Program-made: the position numbers and the translations under genes | Notes under the pieces: model-generated | Databases searched by the model: none | Told to the model about the DNA's origin: nothing | The model's input: only the letters and a program-made list of their open reading frames with translations | In this document: positions 16,714 to 25,899 of the stretch, one piece after another | How positions within the stretch are numbered: position 1 is the first letter of the stretch | How the letters are laid out: every line of letters begins with the position of its first letter | Assembly (NCBI RefSeq): GCF_019510245.1 | Contig: NZ_JAEKKT010000130.1 | Location: 19,536-83,535 of the forward strand | Length of the DNA: 64,000 bases | Direction: 5' to 3' | DNA from: Streptomyces sp. | GTDB lineage: Bacteria > Actinomycetota > Actinomycetes > Streptomycetales > Streptomycetaceae

Positions 16714-17763
16714 ATGCACTACATCAAGCTCGGCACCACAGGCCTTGACGTGTCACCGATCGCGATCGGCGCGATGACCTACGGCGAGCCCGACCGCGGA
16801 CACCCCGTCTGGTCGAAGGGCGAGCAGGAGGCCCGGCCGCTCATCCGGCACGCGGTGGAGGCGGGGATCAACTTCTTCGACACCGCGAACATGTACTCCA
16901 ACGGTTCCAGCGAGGAAATCCTCGGCCGTGCGCTGAAGGACTACGCCGACCGCGACGCCGTGGTCATCGCCACGAAGCTGCGCCACCCGATGCGCCTCGG
17001 GCCGAACGGGCGGGGACTGTCCCGCAAGGCGATCATGACGGAGGTCGACCACTCCCTGCGCCGCCTGGGAACGGACCACATCGACCTCTACCAGATCCAC
17101 CGCAACGACCACTCCACCCCCTGGGAGGAGACGCTCGAAGCGCTCAACGACCTCGTGAAGGCCGGCAAGCTCCGCTACCTCGGCGCCTCGTCCATGCACG
17201 CATGGGAGTTCGCGAAGGCCCTGCACCTGCAGAAGCAGCACGGCTGGGCGCGCTTCGTGTCGATGCAGAACCACTACAACCTCCTCGCCCGCGAGGAGGA
17301 GCGCGAAATGATCCCGCTGTGCCTGGACGAGGGTGTCGGCACGGTCATCTGGTCGCCCCTGGCGCGCGGACGCCTGGCCCGCGCATGGGACGACGCCCGC
17401 GCCACGGCGCGCGCAGAGACGGACGGAGCATACGCGGACCTGCTCTACTCGCCCGAGCAGGAGGCATCCAACAAGGCGATCGTCGACGCGGTCGGGCAGG
17501 TGGCGGACGCGCGCGGCGTCACCCGTGCGCAGGTCGCACTCGCCTGGTTGCGACGTCAGCCGGTCGTCACCGCACCGCTGGTCGGCGCCGGCTCGATCCG
17601 GCAGATCGACGAGGCGGTGGCCTCCCTGGACGTCGGGCTCACCGACGACGAGGTGCGCGCCCTGGAGGCCCCGTACACGCCGCGGTACGACTGGCAGGGT
17701 GTCTCGGACGAGGACGAGATGGAGGCCATCCGCCGGCGCGTCCCCGGAATGGCCCTGTCATGA
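16714..17763 (+). CDS. Aldo/keto reductase
   Basis: A TIM-barrel oxidoreductase of 349 residues using NADPH. The catalytic tetrad is visible: D56 (FFDTANMY), Y61, K88 (IATKLRH) and H129 (LYQIHRND). The C-terminal RxxxxxGAGS-type cofactor segment reads PLVGAGSIRQIDE. It is the first gene of a three-gene operon behind the TetR operators. It overlaps the next gene by 4 bp (ATGA), so the two are translationally coupled. The likely role is reduction of a reactive or toxic carbonyl compound; the substrate is unknown. Confidence 0.92.
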   Translation: MHYIKLGTTGLDVSPIAIGAMTYGEPDRGHPVWSKGEQEARPLIRHAVEAGINFFDTANMYSNGSSEEILGRALKDYADRDAVVIATKLRHPMRLGPNGRGLSRKAIMTEVDHSLRRLGTDHIDLYQIHRNDHSTPWEETLEALNDLVKAGKLRYLGASSMHAWEFAKALHLQKQHGWARFVSMQNHYNLLAREEEREMIPLCLDEGVGTVIWSPLARGRLARAWDDARATARAETDGAYADLLYSPEQEASNKAIVDAVGQVADARGVTRAQVALAWLRRQPVVTAPLVGAGSIRQIDEAVASLDVGLTDDEVRALEAPYTPRYDWQGVSDEDEMEAIRRRVPGMALS

Positions 17764-18491
17764 AGCCCATGAAGCCCATCGTCCGCTCCGACACCGCCGC
17801 CCACGCCGGAGCACTCCTCATCCTCCTCGGCCCGCTCGTGTCCTGGCTCGCCGAGTTCGTCACCGCCGCCGCCTGGCAGGACCCGCCGTACTCACCCCTC
17901 TACAACTGGGTCAGTCACCTCGGCCTGACCGGTCCGGCCCAGACCGCGTTCGGGCAGGTCGCGAACTCCCCCCTCGGAGCCGTCATGGACACCGGCTGGG
18001 TCCTCTACGGCATCCTCCTGATCGTCGGCTCGTTCCTCGTGTTCGACCCACGCAGGGGCACCCGCCCGGTCGTCGTCCTGGCTCTCGCCGTCCTCGCCGG
18101 CATCGGAGTCGCACTCGTCGGCACCGTCCAGGGCTCCAACGCCAACGTCGACAACGGCCTCATCGCGTTCCACACCCTCGGCGCGCAGACCGTCATGATC
18201 GCCGGCAACACCATGGCGATCGTCGTCGGAGCCAACGGAGCCCGCGCCGGTCTCGGCAGGGGCCGGTCGGTCGCGAGCGTCGCACTCGGCACCTTCGGAC
18301 TGATCGCGTTCCCGCTCTTCATGGCCGACGTCCTCACCGGCTGGATGTGGAACGTCGGCATGTTCGAGCGTGCCGTGATCTACCCGATCATGATCGGCCA
18401 CGCCCTCCTCGGAAGCGGCCTGGCCGCTTCCGCCCCGCGTCGTCACGCGACGCGCCCGCTGCCCCCGTTCGATGCGCAAGTCGCGCGCTGA
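17760..18491 (+). CDS. DUF998-type membrane protein
   Basis: A protein of 243 residues with about six membrane segments. The first loop holds YSPLYNWVSHLGLTG, the conserved mark of DUF998 proteins. Function is unknown for the family. The start codon ATG overlaps the stop of the aldo/keto reductase gene, and its 3' end lies 10 bp before the next start, so all three genes form one TetR-controlled transcript. The association with soluble reductases suggests a role in membrane stress or in handling the same compound. Confidence 0.8.
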   Translation: MKPMKPIVRSDTAAHAGALLILLGPLVSWLAEFVTAAAWQDPPYSPLYNWVSHLGLTGPAQTAFGQVANSPLGAVMDTGWVLYGILLIVGSFLVFDPRRGTRPVVVLALAVLAGIGVALVGTVQGSNANVDNGLIAFHTLGAQTVMIAGNTMAIVVGANGARAGLGRGRSVASVALGTFGLIAFPLFMADVLTGWMWNVGMFERAVIYPIMIGHALLGSGLAASAPRRHATRPLPPFDAQVAR

Positions 18492-18501
18492 GGAGACACA
18501 G

Positions 18502-19524
18502 ATGACACCGGTACTGGTCACCGGAGGAACAGGATTCATCGGCAGCTGGTGCGTCCTGACCCTGCTCGAAGCCGGACACACCGTACGCACCACGGTCCGC
18601 GACCTGCGGCGGGAACCGGCACTGCGCTCCTGGCTCCACGCGGCCGGTCCGTTCGACGACGACCGCCTCACGGTCGTACGCGCCGACCTCGAACACCCCG
18701 AGGACTGGGACGACGCCGTCGCCGACTGCGACCACGTCCTGCACGTCGCCTCCCCGACCCTGCGTCACACCCCGGCGAACGACGACGACCTGGTCGTCCC
18801 GGCACGGGAGGGCGTCGTACGAGTGCTGCGCGCCGCCCGTGACGCCAAAGTCCGCCGGGTCGTCCTCACCAGTGCCTTCGGCGCCATCGGGATCGGGCAC
18901 CCGCCGCGCTCGACGCCGTTCACCGAGGAGGACTGGACCGACCTCGACAGCGACATCCCGCCCTACCAGCGCTCCAAGACCCTGGCCGAGCGCGCCGCCT
19001 GGCAGTTCGTCGAAGAGGAAGGTGATGGTCTGGAGATGACAGCGGTGCATCCCGTGGGCGTCTTCGGCCCCCTGCTCGGCCCGGACGACCCGCCGTCCCT
19101 GCGTCTGGTGCGCAGAATGCTCGAGGGACGGGTTCCGGCGTGCCCGCCCTTCGCCATGGGCTACGTGGATGTGCGCGACGTCGCCGACCTGCACGTGCGC
19201 GCGATGACCGATCCGGCAGCCGCCGGCGAGCGCTTCCTTGCCGTCGCCGGGCACAGCCTGCGCGTCGTCGAGATAGCCCGCATACTGCGTGACCGCCTGG
19301 GTGAGCGCGCCGCGAAGGCCCCGACCCGCGAACTGCCCGTCTGGCTCACCCGCGCGCTGGGTGCCGTGAACCCGGAACTGCGACTGCTCAGGCACCAGCT
19401 CGGCCGCGATCTCGACGCCACCAGCGCCAAGGCCGAGCGGCTCCTGGGGTGGCGGGCCCGTCCGATCGAGGACACCATCGCCGAGACCGCCGAGAGTCTC
19501 CTTGCACACGGCATCGGCCGATGA
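18502..19524 (+). CDS. NAD(P)-dependent epimerase/reductase (extended SDR)
   Basis: A protein of 340 residues. VLVTGGTGFIGSWCVLTLLEAG is the extended-SDR cofactor loop (about 4-25). The catalytic tyrosine lies in PPYQRSKTLAERAAW (about residues 153-167) as Y-x-x-x-K. The sequence matches the dihydroflavonol-4-reductase/aldehyde reductase branch (VLTSAFGAIG, MGYVDVRDVADLHVRAM). The ATG at 18502 is chosen because GAGGAG lies 8 bp upstream; an in-frame ATG at 18472 is inside the preceding gene. It is the last gene of the TetR-controlled operon. Confidence 0.88.
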   Translation: MTPVLVTGGTGFIGSWCVLTLLEAGHTVRTTVRDLRREPALRSWLHAAGPFDDDRLTVVRADLEHPEDWDDAVADCDHVLHVASPTLRHTPANDDDLVVPAREGVVRVLRAARDAKVRRVVLTSAFGAIGIGHPPRSTPFTEEDWTDLDSDIPPYQRSKTLAERAAWQFVEEEGDGLEMTAVHPVGVFGPLLGPDDPPSLRLVRRMLEGRVPACPPFAMGYVDVRDVADLHVRAMTDPAAAGERFLAVAGHSLRVVEIARILRDRLGERAAKAPTRELPVWLTRALGAVNPELRLLRHQLGRDLDATSAKAERLLGWRARPIEDTIAETAESLLAHGIGR

Positions 19525-19623
19525 CCGGGACGGCACAGCGCGCTTCCACGGATGCACAGCGCCCGGGCGGAACAGACCTGCCCACAAAGACCATTGATAC
19601 GAGCTCCAGGAGCCGGCCGGTGT

Positions 19624-22008
19624 TCAAAGGATGATGCGCTGCCGGATCGCGGCCCGGTGTTCCAGGGCCCAGGGGTAGTCGGGTTGCAGCGCGATGGCGT
19701 GGTCCAGGTCGGCGAGGCCCTCTTCGTGGCGGCCCAGGTTGGACAGGGAGACGCCTCGGCTCGCGTAGGCGTACGCGTACTCGGGGTCGAGTTCGAGGGC
19801 GCGGTCGTAGTCGGCCAGGGCCTCCTCGTCGCGGCCGGCGAGGCGCAGCGCGTCGCCGCGCTCGCAGCGGCCCCAGGCCCAGGCGGGCTGCAGGGCGAGG
19901 GCGCGGTCGAGGTCGGCGAGGCGCCGGCCCGGGTCGCCGAGTCCGCGCCAGACGCGGGAGCGGCGGGCCAGGGCCCAGGCGTAGTCCGGCTTGAGGGCCA
20001 GCGCGCGGTCGAAGTCGGCGAGGGCCGCGTCGAGGTCGCCGTGGCGTTCGTGGGCGGCGCCGCGGGAGGCCCAGGCGAACTCGCTGGTGGGGTTGCGTCT
20101 GACCCCCTCGCTGAGGTCGGCGACCGCTTCGTCGTGGTGGCGGGCCAGCCGGTGGTGCTCGCCGCGCAGGATGACGTTCCACGGGTTGTCCGGCTCCAGT
20201 TCCAGAACCCGGTCGAGGTCGGCGAGCGCGCCCTCGTAGTCGCCCGCCCCGCCCCGGGTGACGGCCCGGCCACGGTGGGCTCGCACCAGGGCCGGGTCCA
20301 GGGCGAGGGCGCGGCCGTAGTCCTCCAGGGCCTGCTCGTGCGCGCCGTCCCTGGCGAGCGCGTCGGCGCGCAGCGCCCAGGCCGTCGCCCGCCACGGCTC
20401 CTCGCCCCGGGTGCGGTCGAGCAGCAGCCGGAGCAGTCCGGCGAGCCCGCCCCCGGCGAGCGCCTCGGAGAGGTCGGCGCCCCAGGTCCGTACGGCCTCG
20501 GCGTCCGCGTCCTGGCCTGCCTCGGCCAGGAGCCGCACCCAGGGCCGTACCGCGTCGTCGCCGTGGGCGCAGGCGGTGACGAGGTCCGCGAGGACGGTCG
20601 GCAGCGCGGAGCGCGGCCGCGCGCACAGCAGGTGGTACGACTCGCCGAGCCGCAGCTCCCGCCATTCCTCGTCCGTCCAGGGCTCCTCGGGCCGCACGTC
20701 GGCTTCGGCCTCCGCGCGCCGTCTGCCGTACGCCTCGGCGAGCCGGGTGTGCCGTGCTGCCCAACCCCTAGGCGAGCGCAGCCGCTGCAGCCGGAGCATC
20801 GGCGCCCGGACGACGCCGTGGTAGCGCATCCGGCCCCCGCGCTCGTCGACGAACGGCATGCCCCTCAGCCAGGCGAAGAGTGCGTCGGTCTGGTCCTCGG
20901 AGCCTTCCACGACGGAGCGGAACAGGTCCTCGTCGAGCTGTCGGGGCAGCGCGCCCGCCAGCGCGGCGGCTCTGCGTACGGGGTCCCGCTCCCACTTGAG
21001 GAAGCGGTCGACCGCCGTGGCGCTGGGATCGCCGACCTCCGCGGGGCCGACGGGCCCGGACTCGGCCAGGGTGGAGACGAGCACCGGCAGCCCGCCCGTC
21101 AGCCGCAGCACCTCCGCGACCACCGGCTCGTCCCGCACCCCCTTGTCGGCGAGCAGCCCTCGGGCCTCCGCCTCCGTGAACGGGCGGAGCGGCAGGTCGG
21201 TCCTGAAGTCCGCGAAGCTGCCCCAGCGGGCCGTGTCGAAGGGGCGCTGGCCGGAGGTGACCACGACGACGTTGGCGGGCAGGGCGCCGTACCGGTCCGT
21301 GGTCATCACGTCGTGCAGCCAGGGGTCCAGGAAGGGGCCGGTGCGCTCGTAGGTGTCGAGGAGGAGGACGATCCAGGGGGCGGTGTCGGCGACGCCCGCC
21401 AGTTCCGTCAGCAGCAGGGGGGTGAGCACCCGCTCGGGGGACAGCACCAGCTGGACGTCCTCCTGGCTGCGGAAGCGGGCCCGGAGCCGGTCGGCACCCT
21501 GGGCGAGCCGGTCGGCGTCCAGGGCGACGGCGAACGCGCCGGCCACCGGGACCATCCCCAGCCCCACCTGTGCCGCCCGCGCCACCGCCAGACTCCCCGC
21601 CGACGGCCCCTCCCGCTCCTCCGCGCCGCCCAGCACCAGAGCGGACTCCACCTCGTGCCGCCGCTCCCTGTGGACGGCCAGCAACCGCTCCAGTTCCTTG
21701 ACCCGCCGCCCCTGCGCCGCGAACTGACGGGCCAGGGCCGCCATCGCCTCGGGCACCCCGGCCACGCCCTCGTCGACGTACGCGGTCAGCGCTCCGGCCT
21801 CCCGGGCGATCTGCTCCAACTCCCTGACCAGACGGGTCTTCCCGACGCCCGCCGCACCGTGCACATGGAACAGGAACCGGTGCCGCTCGTCCTCCGGCGC
21901 CAGCTGGAGGTTCCGCCGGAACGCGGCCCGCTCCTCGACCCGCCCGACGAACCCGGCCCTCCGGCGCCGCCCGATCAGCTCCTGCATCGACGGCCGTGTC
22001 GGTCCCAT
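19624..22008 (-). CDS. STAND-type ATPase with C-terminal TPR array
   Basis: A protein of 794 residues. The N-terminal part (about 20-330) is a P-loop ATPase: FVGRVEERAAFRRNL, then Walker A HGAAGVGKTRL near residue 50 and Walker B-like WIVLLLDTYE. A helical region follows. From about residue 545 there are six or seven TPR units with the repeated pattern A-ADYDRALELDP (for example DYGRALALDPALVRAHRGRA). STAND proteins act as ligand-triggered switches in signalling, transcription and phage defence. No DNA-binding or effector domain (nuclease, TIR, protease) is visible, so its output is unknown. It stands alone between unrelated genes. Confidence 0.8.
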   Translation of the reverse strand: MGPTRPSMQELIGRRRRAGFVGRVEERAAFRRNLQLAPEDERHRFLFHVHGAAGVGKTRLVRELEQIAREAGALTAYVDEGVAGVPEAMAALARQFAAQGRRVKELERLLAVHRERRHEVESALVLGGAEEREGPSAGSLAVARAAQVGLGMVPVAGAFAVALDADRLAQGADRLRARFRSQEDVQLVLSPERVLTPLLLTELAGVADTAPWIVLLLDTYERTGPFLDPWLHDVMTTDRYGALPANVVVVTSGQRPFDTARWGSFADFRTDLPLRPFTEAEARGLLADKGVRDEPVVAEVLRLTGGLPVLVSTLAESGPVGPAEVGDPSATAVDRFLKWERDPVRRAAALAGALPRQLDEDLFRSVVEGSEDQTDALFAWLRGMPFVDERGGRMRYHGVVRAPMLRLQRLRSPRGWAARHTRLAEAYGRRRAEAEADVRPEEPWTDEEWRELRLGESYHLLCARPRSALPTVLADLVTACAHGDDAVRPWVRLLAEAGQDADAEAVRTWGADLSEALAGGGLAGLLRLLLDRTRGEEPWRATAWALRADALARDGAHEQALEDYGRALALDPALVRAHRGRAVTRGGAGDYEGALADLDRVLELEPDNPWNVILRGEHHRLARHHDEAVADLSEGVRRNPTSEFAWASRGAAHERHGDLDAALADFDRALALKPDYAWALARRSRVWRGLGDPGRRLADLDRALALQPAWAWGRCERGDALRLAGRDEEALADYDRALELDPEYAYAYASRGVSLSNLGRHEEGLADLDHAIALQPDYPWALEHRAAIRQRIIL

Positions 22009-22151
22009 CCGCGCCTCCCCCGCAGTCGGCCCACAGTGAGTCTGGCAGAGACCACCTGGCCGGACGGAGCCACCGCCGCGGCTGACTCCACGAGGTGTGG
22101 ATCACTGGCCGGTTTTGGCCCCTTGCCGGGGGGCTCCTGCCGCTTCTACTT

Positions 22152-22169
22152 TTTGAGCGACTGCTCAAA
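22152..22169. promoter_or_regulatory. Palindrome before the membrane protein/ABC pair
   Basis: TTTGAGC-GACT-GCTCAAA is a perfect inverted repeat of 7-bp arms ending 14 bp before the ATG. Its form fits a TetR-family operator. No regulator gene lies beside it, so control would come from elsewhere. Confidence 0.55.
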
Positions 22170-22183
22170 CGAAAGAAGGCGGC

Positions 22184-22585
22184 ATGACCAGCAACAGACG
22201 TGCCTGGCTGCTCTTCGCCGGATGGCTCCTGACCGGAGCCTGCTACCTGCTCGCCCTGCTCACCGTGCTGTCGATCGGACTCTTCGTCCTGCCGATCGCC
22301 GTGGCCGGGACGGTCGTGCTGGCCACGCGCCGGGACGGTTCCCGGGGCCTGCCCGGCCTGCTGTCCGGCGCGAGCCTCCCGCTGTTCCTGCTCGCCTACC
22401 TCAATCGGCACGGCCCCGGCACCTACTGCACCACCTCGGCCGGCGGCAGCAGTTGCACCGAGGGCCTGCTCGACCCGTGGCCGGTGCTGGCCGTCGGCCT
22501 GCTCGTCCTCGGCGCCGGACCCGCACTGTTGCTCACCATCCGACGACGGCCGGTGCACGGCTCCGCGCCGAGCCCCTCCCTGTAG
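22184..22585 (+). CDS. Small membrane protein, function unknown
   Basis: A protein of 133 residues with four membrane segments (AWLLFAGWLLTGACYLLALL, VLSIGLFVLPIAVAGTVVLA, LLSGASLPLFLLAYL, WPVLAVGLLVLGAGPALLL). Two cysteines in the short outer loop (TYCTTSAGGSSC) could form a disulfide. It lies 25 bp before the ABC transporter gene under the same palindrome and is probably co-transcribed with it. I do not recognise a named family. Confidence 0.7.
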   Translation: MTSNRRAWLLFAGWLLTGACYLLALLTVLSIGLFVLPIAVAGTVVLATRRDGSRGLPGLLSGASLPLFLLAYLNRHGPGTYCTTSAGGSSCTEGLLDPWPVLAVGLLVLGAGPALLLTIRRRPVHGSAPSPSL

Positions 22586-22610
22586 CGGACCCACCTGACA
22601 TGCTGCCCCC

Positions 22611-24317
22611 ATGTCGACACCGACCCCGCACCCGCACGCGTCCGTCGGGGCCCCCGGCCCCTCCGTCAACGGCCTTCGCCTGCGCGCGCGTCGGGTGAGC
22701 CGGGAGGTGCGCGGGGGCGGGCGGATACTGGACGACATATCCGTCGAGGTCGCTCCGGGGCAGCTCACGATGATCGCCGGAAGCAGCGGGGCGGGCAAGA
22801 CCGTGCTGCTGCAGACGCTGGCCGGGCTGAGCGCGCCGACCGGGGGCGAGGTGCTGCACGACGGGGCGCGGCCCGGTCCGCCGGGGCCGGACTTCGGGTT
22901 CGTTCCGCAGGAGGACATCATCCACCGCGAGCTGCCGCTGCGCCGCACGCTGGTGTACGCGGCGGGTCTGCGCATGCCTCCGGGCACGGCTGCCGGGACG
23001 GTGCGGGACACCGTCGACCGGGTGCTGGACACGCTCGGCCTGGCGGAGCGGGCCGAGACCCCCGTGCGCGCGCTGAGCGGCGGTGAACGCAAACGGGCCA
23101 GTATCGCGGTCGAGTTGCTCACCCGCCCCCGGGTGCTCTTCCTCGACGAGCCGACGTCCGGGCTCGACCCGGTCACCGGCGCGGTCCTGCTGCGCACCCT
23201 GCGGGCGCTCGCCGAGGACGGCACCACCGTCGTGCTGACCACGCACGTCCTCGCCGATCTGCTCCGCGCCGACCATGTCGTGTTCCTCTCCGGCACCGGC
23301 GGGGTCGCGTACGCGGGCGCCCCGGCCGCCCTGTTCGAGGCCTTCGGGGTCGGCACGGTGGAGGAGGTGTACGAGGCGGTGGCGGGCGGCGCCCGCGTCG
23401 AACGGGCCGTACCCGCGGACGACGGGCCTGCTGACGCTCCCTCACCGGCCGTGCGGACAGGGCGGGTCGGCGCCCTGCGACAGTGGGCGCTGCTGACCCG
23501 GCGCGGTACCGCGCTGATGCTGCACGACCGGCTCTCGGTCGCCGTCCTCGCGGGCTCGCCGGTGATGATCGTGGCGATGTTCGCGGTGCTGTTCCGGGCC
23601 GGCGCCTTCGATCCGGCGGCACCGGATCCGGGGTCGTCGGCGATGATCATGTTCTGGATCGCGTTCGGCGCGTTCTTCTTCGGGCTGACGTACGGCCTGC
23701 TCCAGATCTGCACCGAGCTGCCGGTGCTGCGCCGTGAGTGGCTCGCCGGGCTGCGGCTCGGGCCCTACGTCGCCTCGAAGCTGACGACCATGCTGCCGGT
23801 GCTCGCGGTCGCGGACGCGCTGCTGCTGGCGGTGTTGCGCGCCCTCGACCGGCTGCCCGCAGCTGACCGGGGCACGTACGGCTCGCTGTTCGTGTCGAGT
23901 GTGCTGGCCTCGGCCGCCGCCCTCGCGCTGGGGCTGCTCGCGTCGGCGGCGGTGTCGGAGCCGGGGCAGGCGACGCTGATGCTGCCGTTGCTCTGCTTCC
24001 CCCAGGTGCTGTTCTCGGGCGCCTTCGTGCCGGTGCCGCGGATGACGGCGGCCGGGAGGGCGATCAGCTGGGCGATGACCAACCGCTGGGCGTTCGAGGC
24101 GCTGGGCAACGGGGTCGGCCTGGAGTCGCTGTGGCGGGACGGCGGCTCGCGGCTCGGTCCGCCCCTGCTGGCTTCGTACGGGGACTCGTTCGGGCACCCG
24201 GCGAGCCGCGGGTGGATGATCCTGGCGGGCTTCGCGCTGGTGTTCCTGGCCTGGACGTGGGTGGTTCTGGTCCGCAAGTGCCGGGACGGCGCGGCGCGGA
24301 GCCGGGCGGGGCGCTGA
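22611..24317 (+). CDS. ABC-2 type half-transporter (ABCG-like)
   Basis: A protein of 568 residues with the ATPase first and the membrane domain after it, the order of ABCG/White transporters. Walker A is AGSSGAGKT (about 58-66), the signature is LSGGERKRAS (about 157-166) and Walker B with D-loop is VLFLDEPTSGLD. Six membrane segments follow from about residue 310, ending with FALVFLAWTWVVLV. Such proteins dimerise and export lipids or drugs. Substrate unknown. The start ATG lies 25 bp after the small membrane protein, in the same direction, and a 7-bp-arm palindrome upstream may make the pair inducible. Confidence 0.88.
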   Translation: MSTPTPHPHASVGAPGPSVNGLRLRARRVSREVRGGGRILDDISVEVAPGQLTMIAGSSGAGKTVLLQTLAGLSAPTGGEVLHDGARPGPPGPDFGFVPQEDIIHRELPLRRTLVYAAGLRMPPGTAAGTVRDTVDRVLDTLGLAERAETPVRALSGGERKRASIAVELLTRPRVLFLDEPTSGLDPVTGAVLLRTLRALAEDGTTVVLTTHVLADLLRADHVVFLSGTGGVAYAGAPAALFEAFGVGTVEEVYEAVAGGARVERAVPADDGPADAPSPAVRTGRVGALRQWALLTRRGTALMLHDRLSVAVLAGSPVMIVAMFAVLFRAGAFDPAAPDPGSSAMIMFWIAFGAFFFGLTYGLLQICTELPVLRREWLAGLRLGPYVASKLTTMLPVLAVADALLLAVLRALDRLPAADRGTYGSLFVSSVLASAAALALGLLASAAVSEPGQATLMLPLLCFPQVLFSGAFVPVPRMTAAGRAISWAMTNRWAFEALGNGVGLESLWRDGGSRLGPPLLASYGDSFGHPASRGWMILAGFALVFLAWTWVVLVRKCRDGAARSRAGR

Positions 24318-24377
24318 TCACGGACGCAGGTGGCCGCGGCGCGGTGACCGTGGTGCGGCGTTCCCGGTGGGGCGGGT

Positions 24378-25760
24378 TCAGCAGCTCTCCCGTGCGGCCA
24401 GCCCGGCCGCCGTCGGTACCCGGTCCCGGTAGGTGGCGGTCACGAACGCCAGGAACGTCTCGATGTCCCTGGGCTGGGACGAGATGCCCAGGGAGACCCG
24501 GACGGCGCCCGCCGACGGCAGCTCCAGGAGCTCCAGGTACTCGTCCAGTGACCCCACCTGCGCGTCGGCCGCCGAGCGCAGCCGGGTCAGGGGCAGACCG
24601 AACGCCTCCTCTCCGGCGCCCGGATTGCAGAAGCAGCCCGTGCGCAGGGATATGCCGTGGGCGGCGCTGTCACGCGTGACGACGCGTTCGTCGACGACAC
24701 GGCCGTCCGCGCCGAGCACGTTCAGCGCGACGGTGCCGCCGCGGGCCCCGCCGGCGCGGTCGGTGCCGTACACGCGCACCAGCGGTGAGCCGTCGCTGTG
24801 CCGCAACGCCTCCAGACCGCTGAGGAGTTGGCCGGTGAGGGTGGTGACATGGGCATGTACGCGGTCCATGCCGATGCCGTCGATCCAGGCGAGTCCGGCG
24901 GTCACGTCAGGCAGGGACAGGAAGTTGACCGTGCCGTCCTCGAAGGCGGCCTCGTCGGCGGCGAGGACGTGCCACTGGGCCTGCGCGCTGACGGCGTAGA
25001 TGGTGCCGCCCGAGAACCAGGGGCGGCGCAGCCTGGCGAGGGCCGCGCGGCGGGCGATCAGGCTGCCGACGCCGGTGGGGTGCCCGAAGACCTTGTACCA
25101 GCTGACGGCGGTGAAGTCCGGGTGGTGGCGGCTCAGGTCCAGGACGTTGGTCGGGGCGAAGGCCGCCGCGTCGAGCAGGACGTCGTAACCGTGGGCCTGC
25201 GCGGCGGCGATCCAGTCCAGTGAGTGCTGGACGCCGGTGAAGTTGCTCTGCGCCGGATAGGCGAGCAGGCCACCGGCGCCTTCGCCCGAGCCGGGCGGGT
25301 CCAGGGCGGCGAGCAGCCGCCGCTCGTCGATGTGCAGGCCCGGTACGTACACGGTCGCGGCACCCCGCGCCCGTGCGTACTCCCGGAGGCCGTTGACCGA
25401 GTTGTGGTTGTCGAGCGACATCACGAGCCTGCTGTCACGGGTGAAGGGGTATGCCTCGCCGACCAGCCGCAGGGCACCGGTCGCGTTGGGGGTGAAGATC
25501 ACGGCGTACTCGCCGGGGTCGGCGTTGAAATGGCGGAGCACCGCCCGCCGGGCCTCGGCCAGCAGGAGCCCGGAGGCGCGGGAGGCCGGGCTCTCGGAGT
25601 GCGGGTTGCCGAACAGTCCGCCGGTGATCCGCCGGGCGCTGCCCGTGACGAGGGACCGCGGGGGGAGCCCCGCGCCGGTGTGGTCGAGGTAGGTGTGTCC
25701 GCCCTCGTCGAGGTAGCCGAACTCGCGCGCCCGCAACTCCGCGAAGTCGTCCGCGTACAC
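24378..25760 (-). CDS. Class V aminotransferase, molybdenum-cofactor-sulfurase-like
   Basis: A PLP enzyme of 460 residues. The PLP lysine is in SWYKVFGHPTGVGSLIAR (about residue 221), the pattern of the Moco sulfurase branch of NifS-like enzymes. TYLDHTGAGLPP marks the N-terminus and RTGCFCNPGAG near residue 375 holds the candidate sulfur-carrying cysteines. Eukaryotic Moco sulfurases have a further MOSC domain, absent here; a separate MOSC gene lies at 34253-34795. A role in sulfurating a molybdenum enzyme or in cysteine desulfuration is plausible but not shown. The gene is single and convergent with the ABC transporter. Confidence 0.85.
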   Translation of the reverse strand: MYADDFAELRAREFGYLDEGGHTYLDHTGAGLPPRSLVTGSARRITGGLFGNPHSESPASRASGLLLAEARRAVLRHFNADPGEYAVIFTPNATGALRLVGEAYPFTRDSRLVMSLDNHNSVNGLREYARARGAATVYVPGLHIDERRLLAALDPPGSGEGAGGLLAYPAQSNFTGVQHSLDWIAAAQAHGYDVLLDAAAFAPTNVLDLSRHHPDFTAVSWYKVFGHPTGVGSLIARRAALARLRRPWFSGGTIYAVSAQAQWHVLAADEAAFEDGTVNFLSLPDVTAGLAWIDGIGMDRVHAHVTTLTGQLLSGLEALRHSDGSPLVRVYGTDRAGGARGGTVALNVLGADGRVVDERVVTRDSAAHGISLRTGCFCNPGAGEEAFGLPLTRLRSAADAQVGSLDEYLELLELPSAGAVRVSLGISSQPRDIETFLAFVTATYRDRVPTAAGLAARESC

Positions 25761-25899
25761 GAGGCCCCCTTCACGCTTCGCACAGAACTTCGACCACGGT
25801 ACCCGCGCACCAGAGGGTCACCGCCGCGGCACGACGCCGGGGCGCCCGATCACTGCTGAACAGGGGGTGTAAACAACGAAGTTGGGGAAGGACGGTGAC

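Noticed and set aside
19552..22698. A 1048-codon plus-strand open frame opposite the STAND ATPase gene
   Set aside because: It is the complement of the third-position GC pattern of the real gene and shows no protein features.
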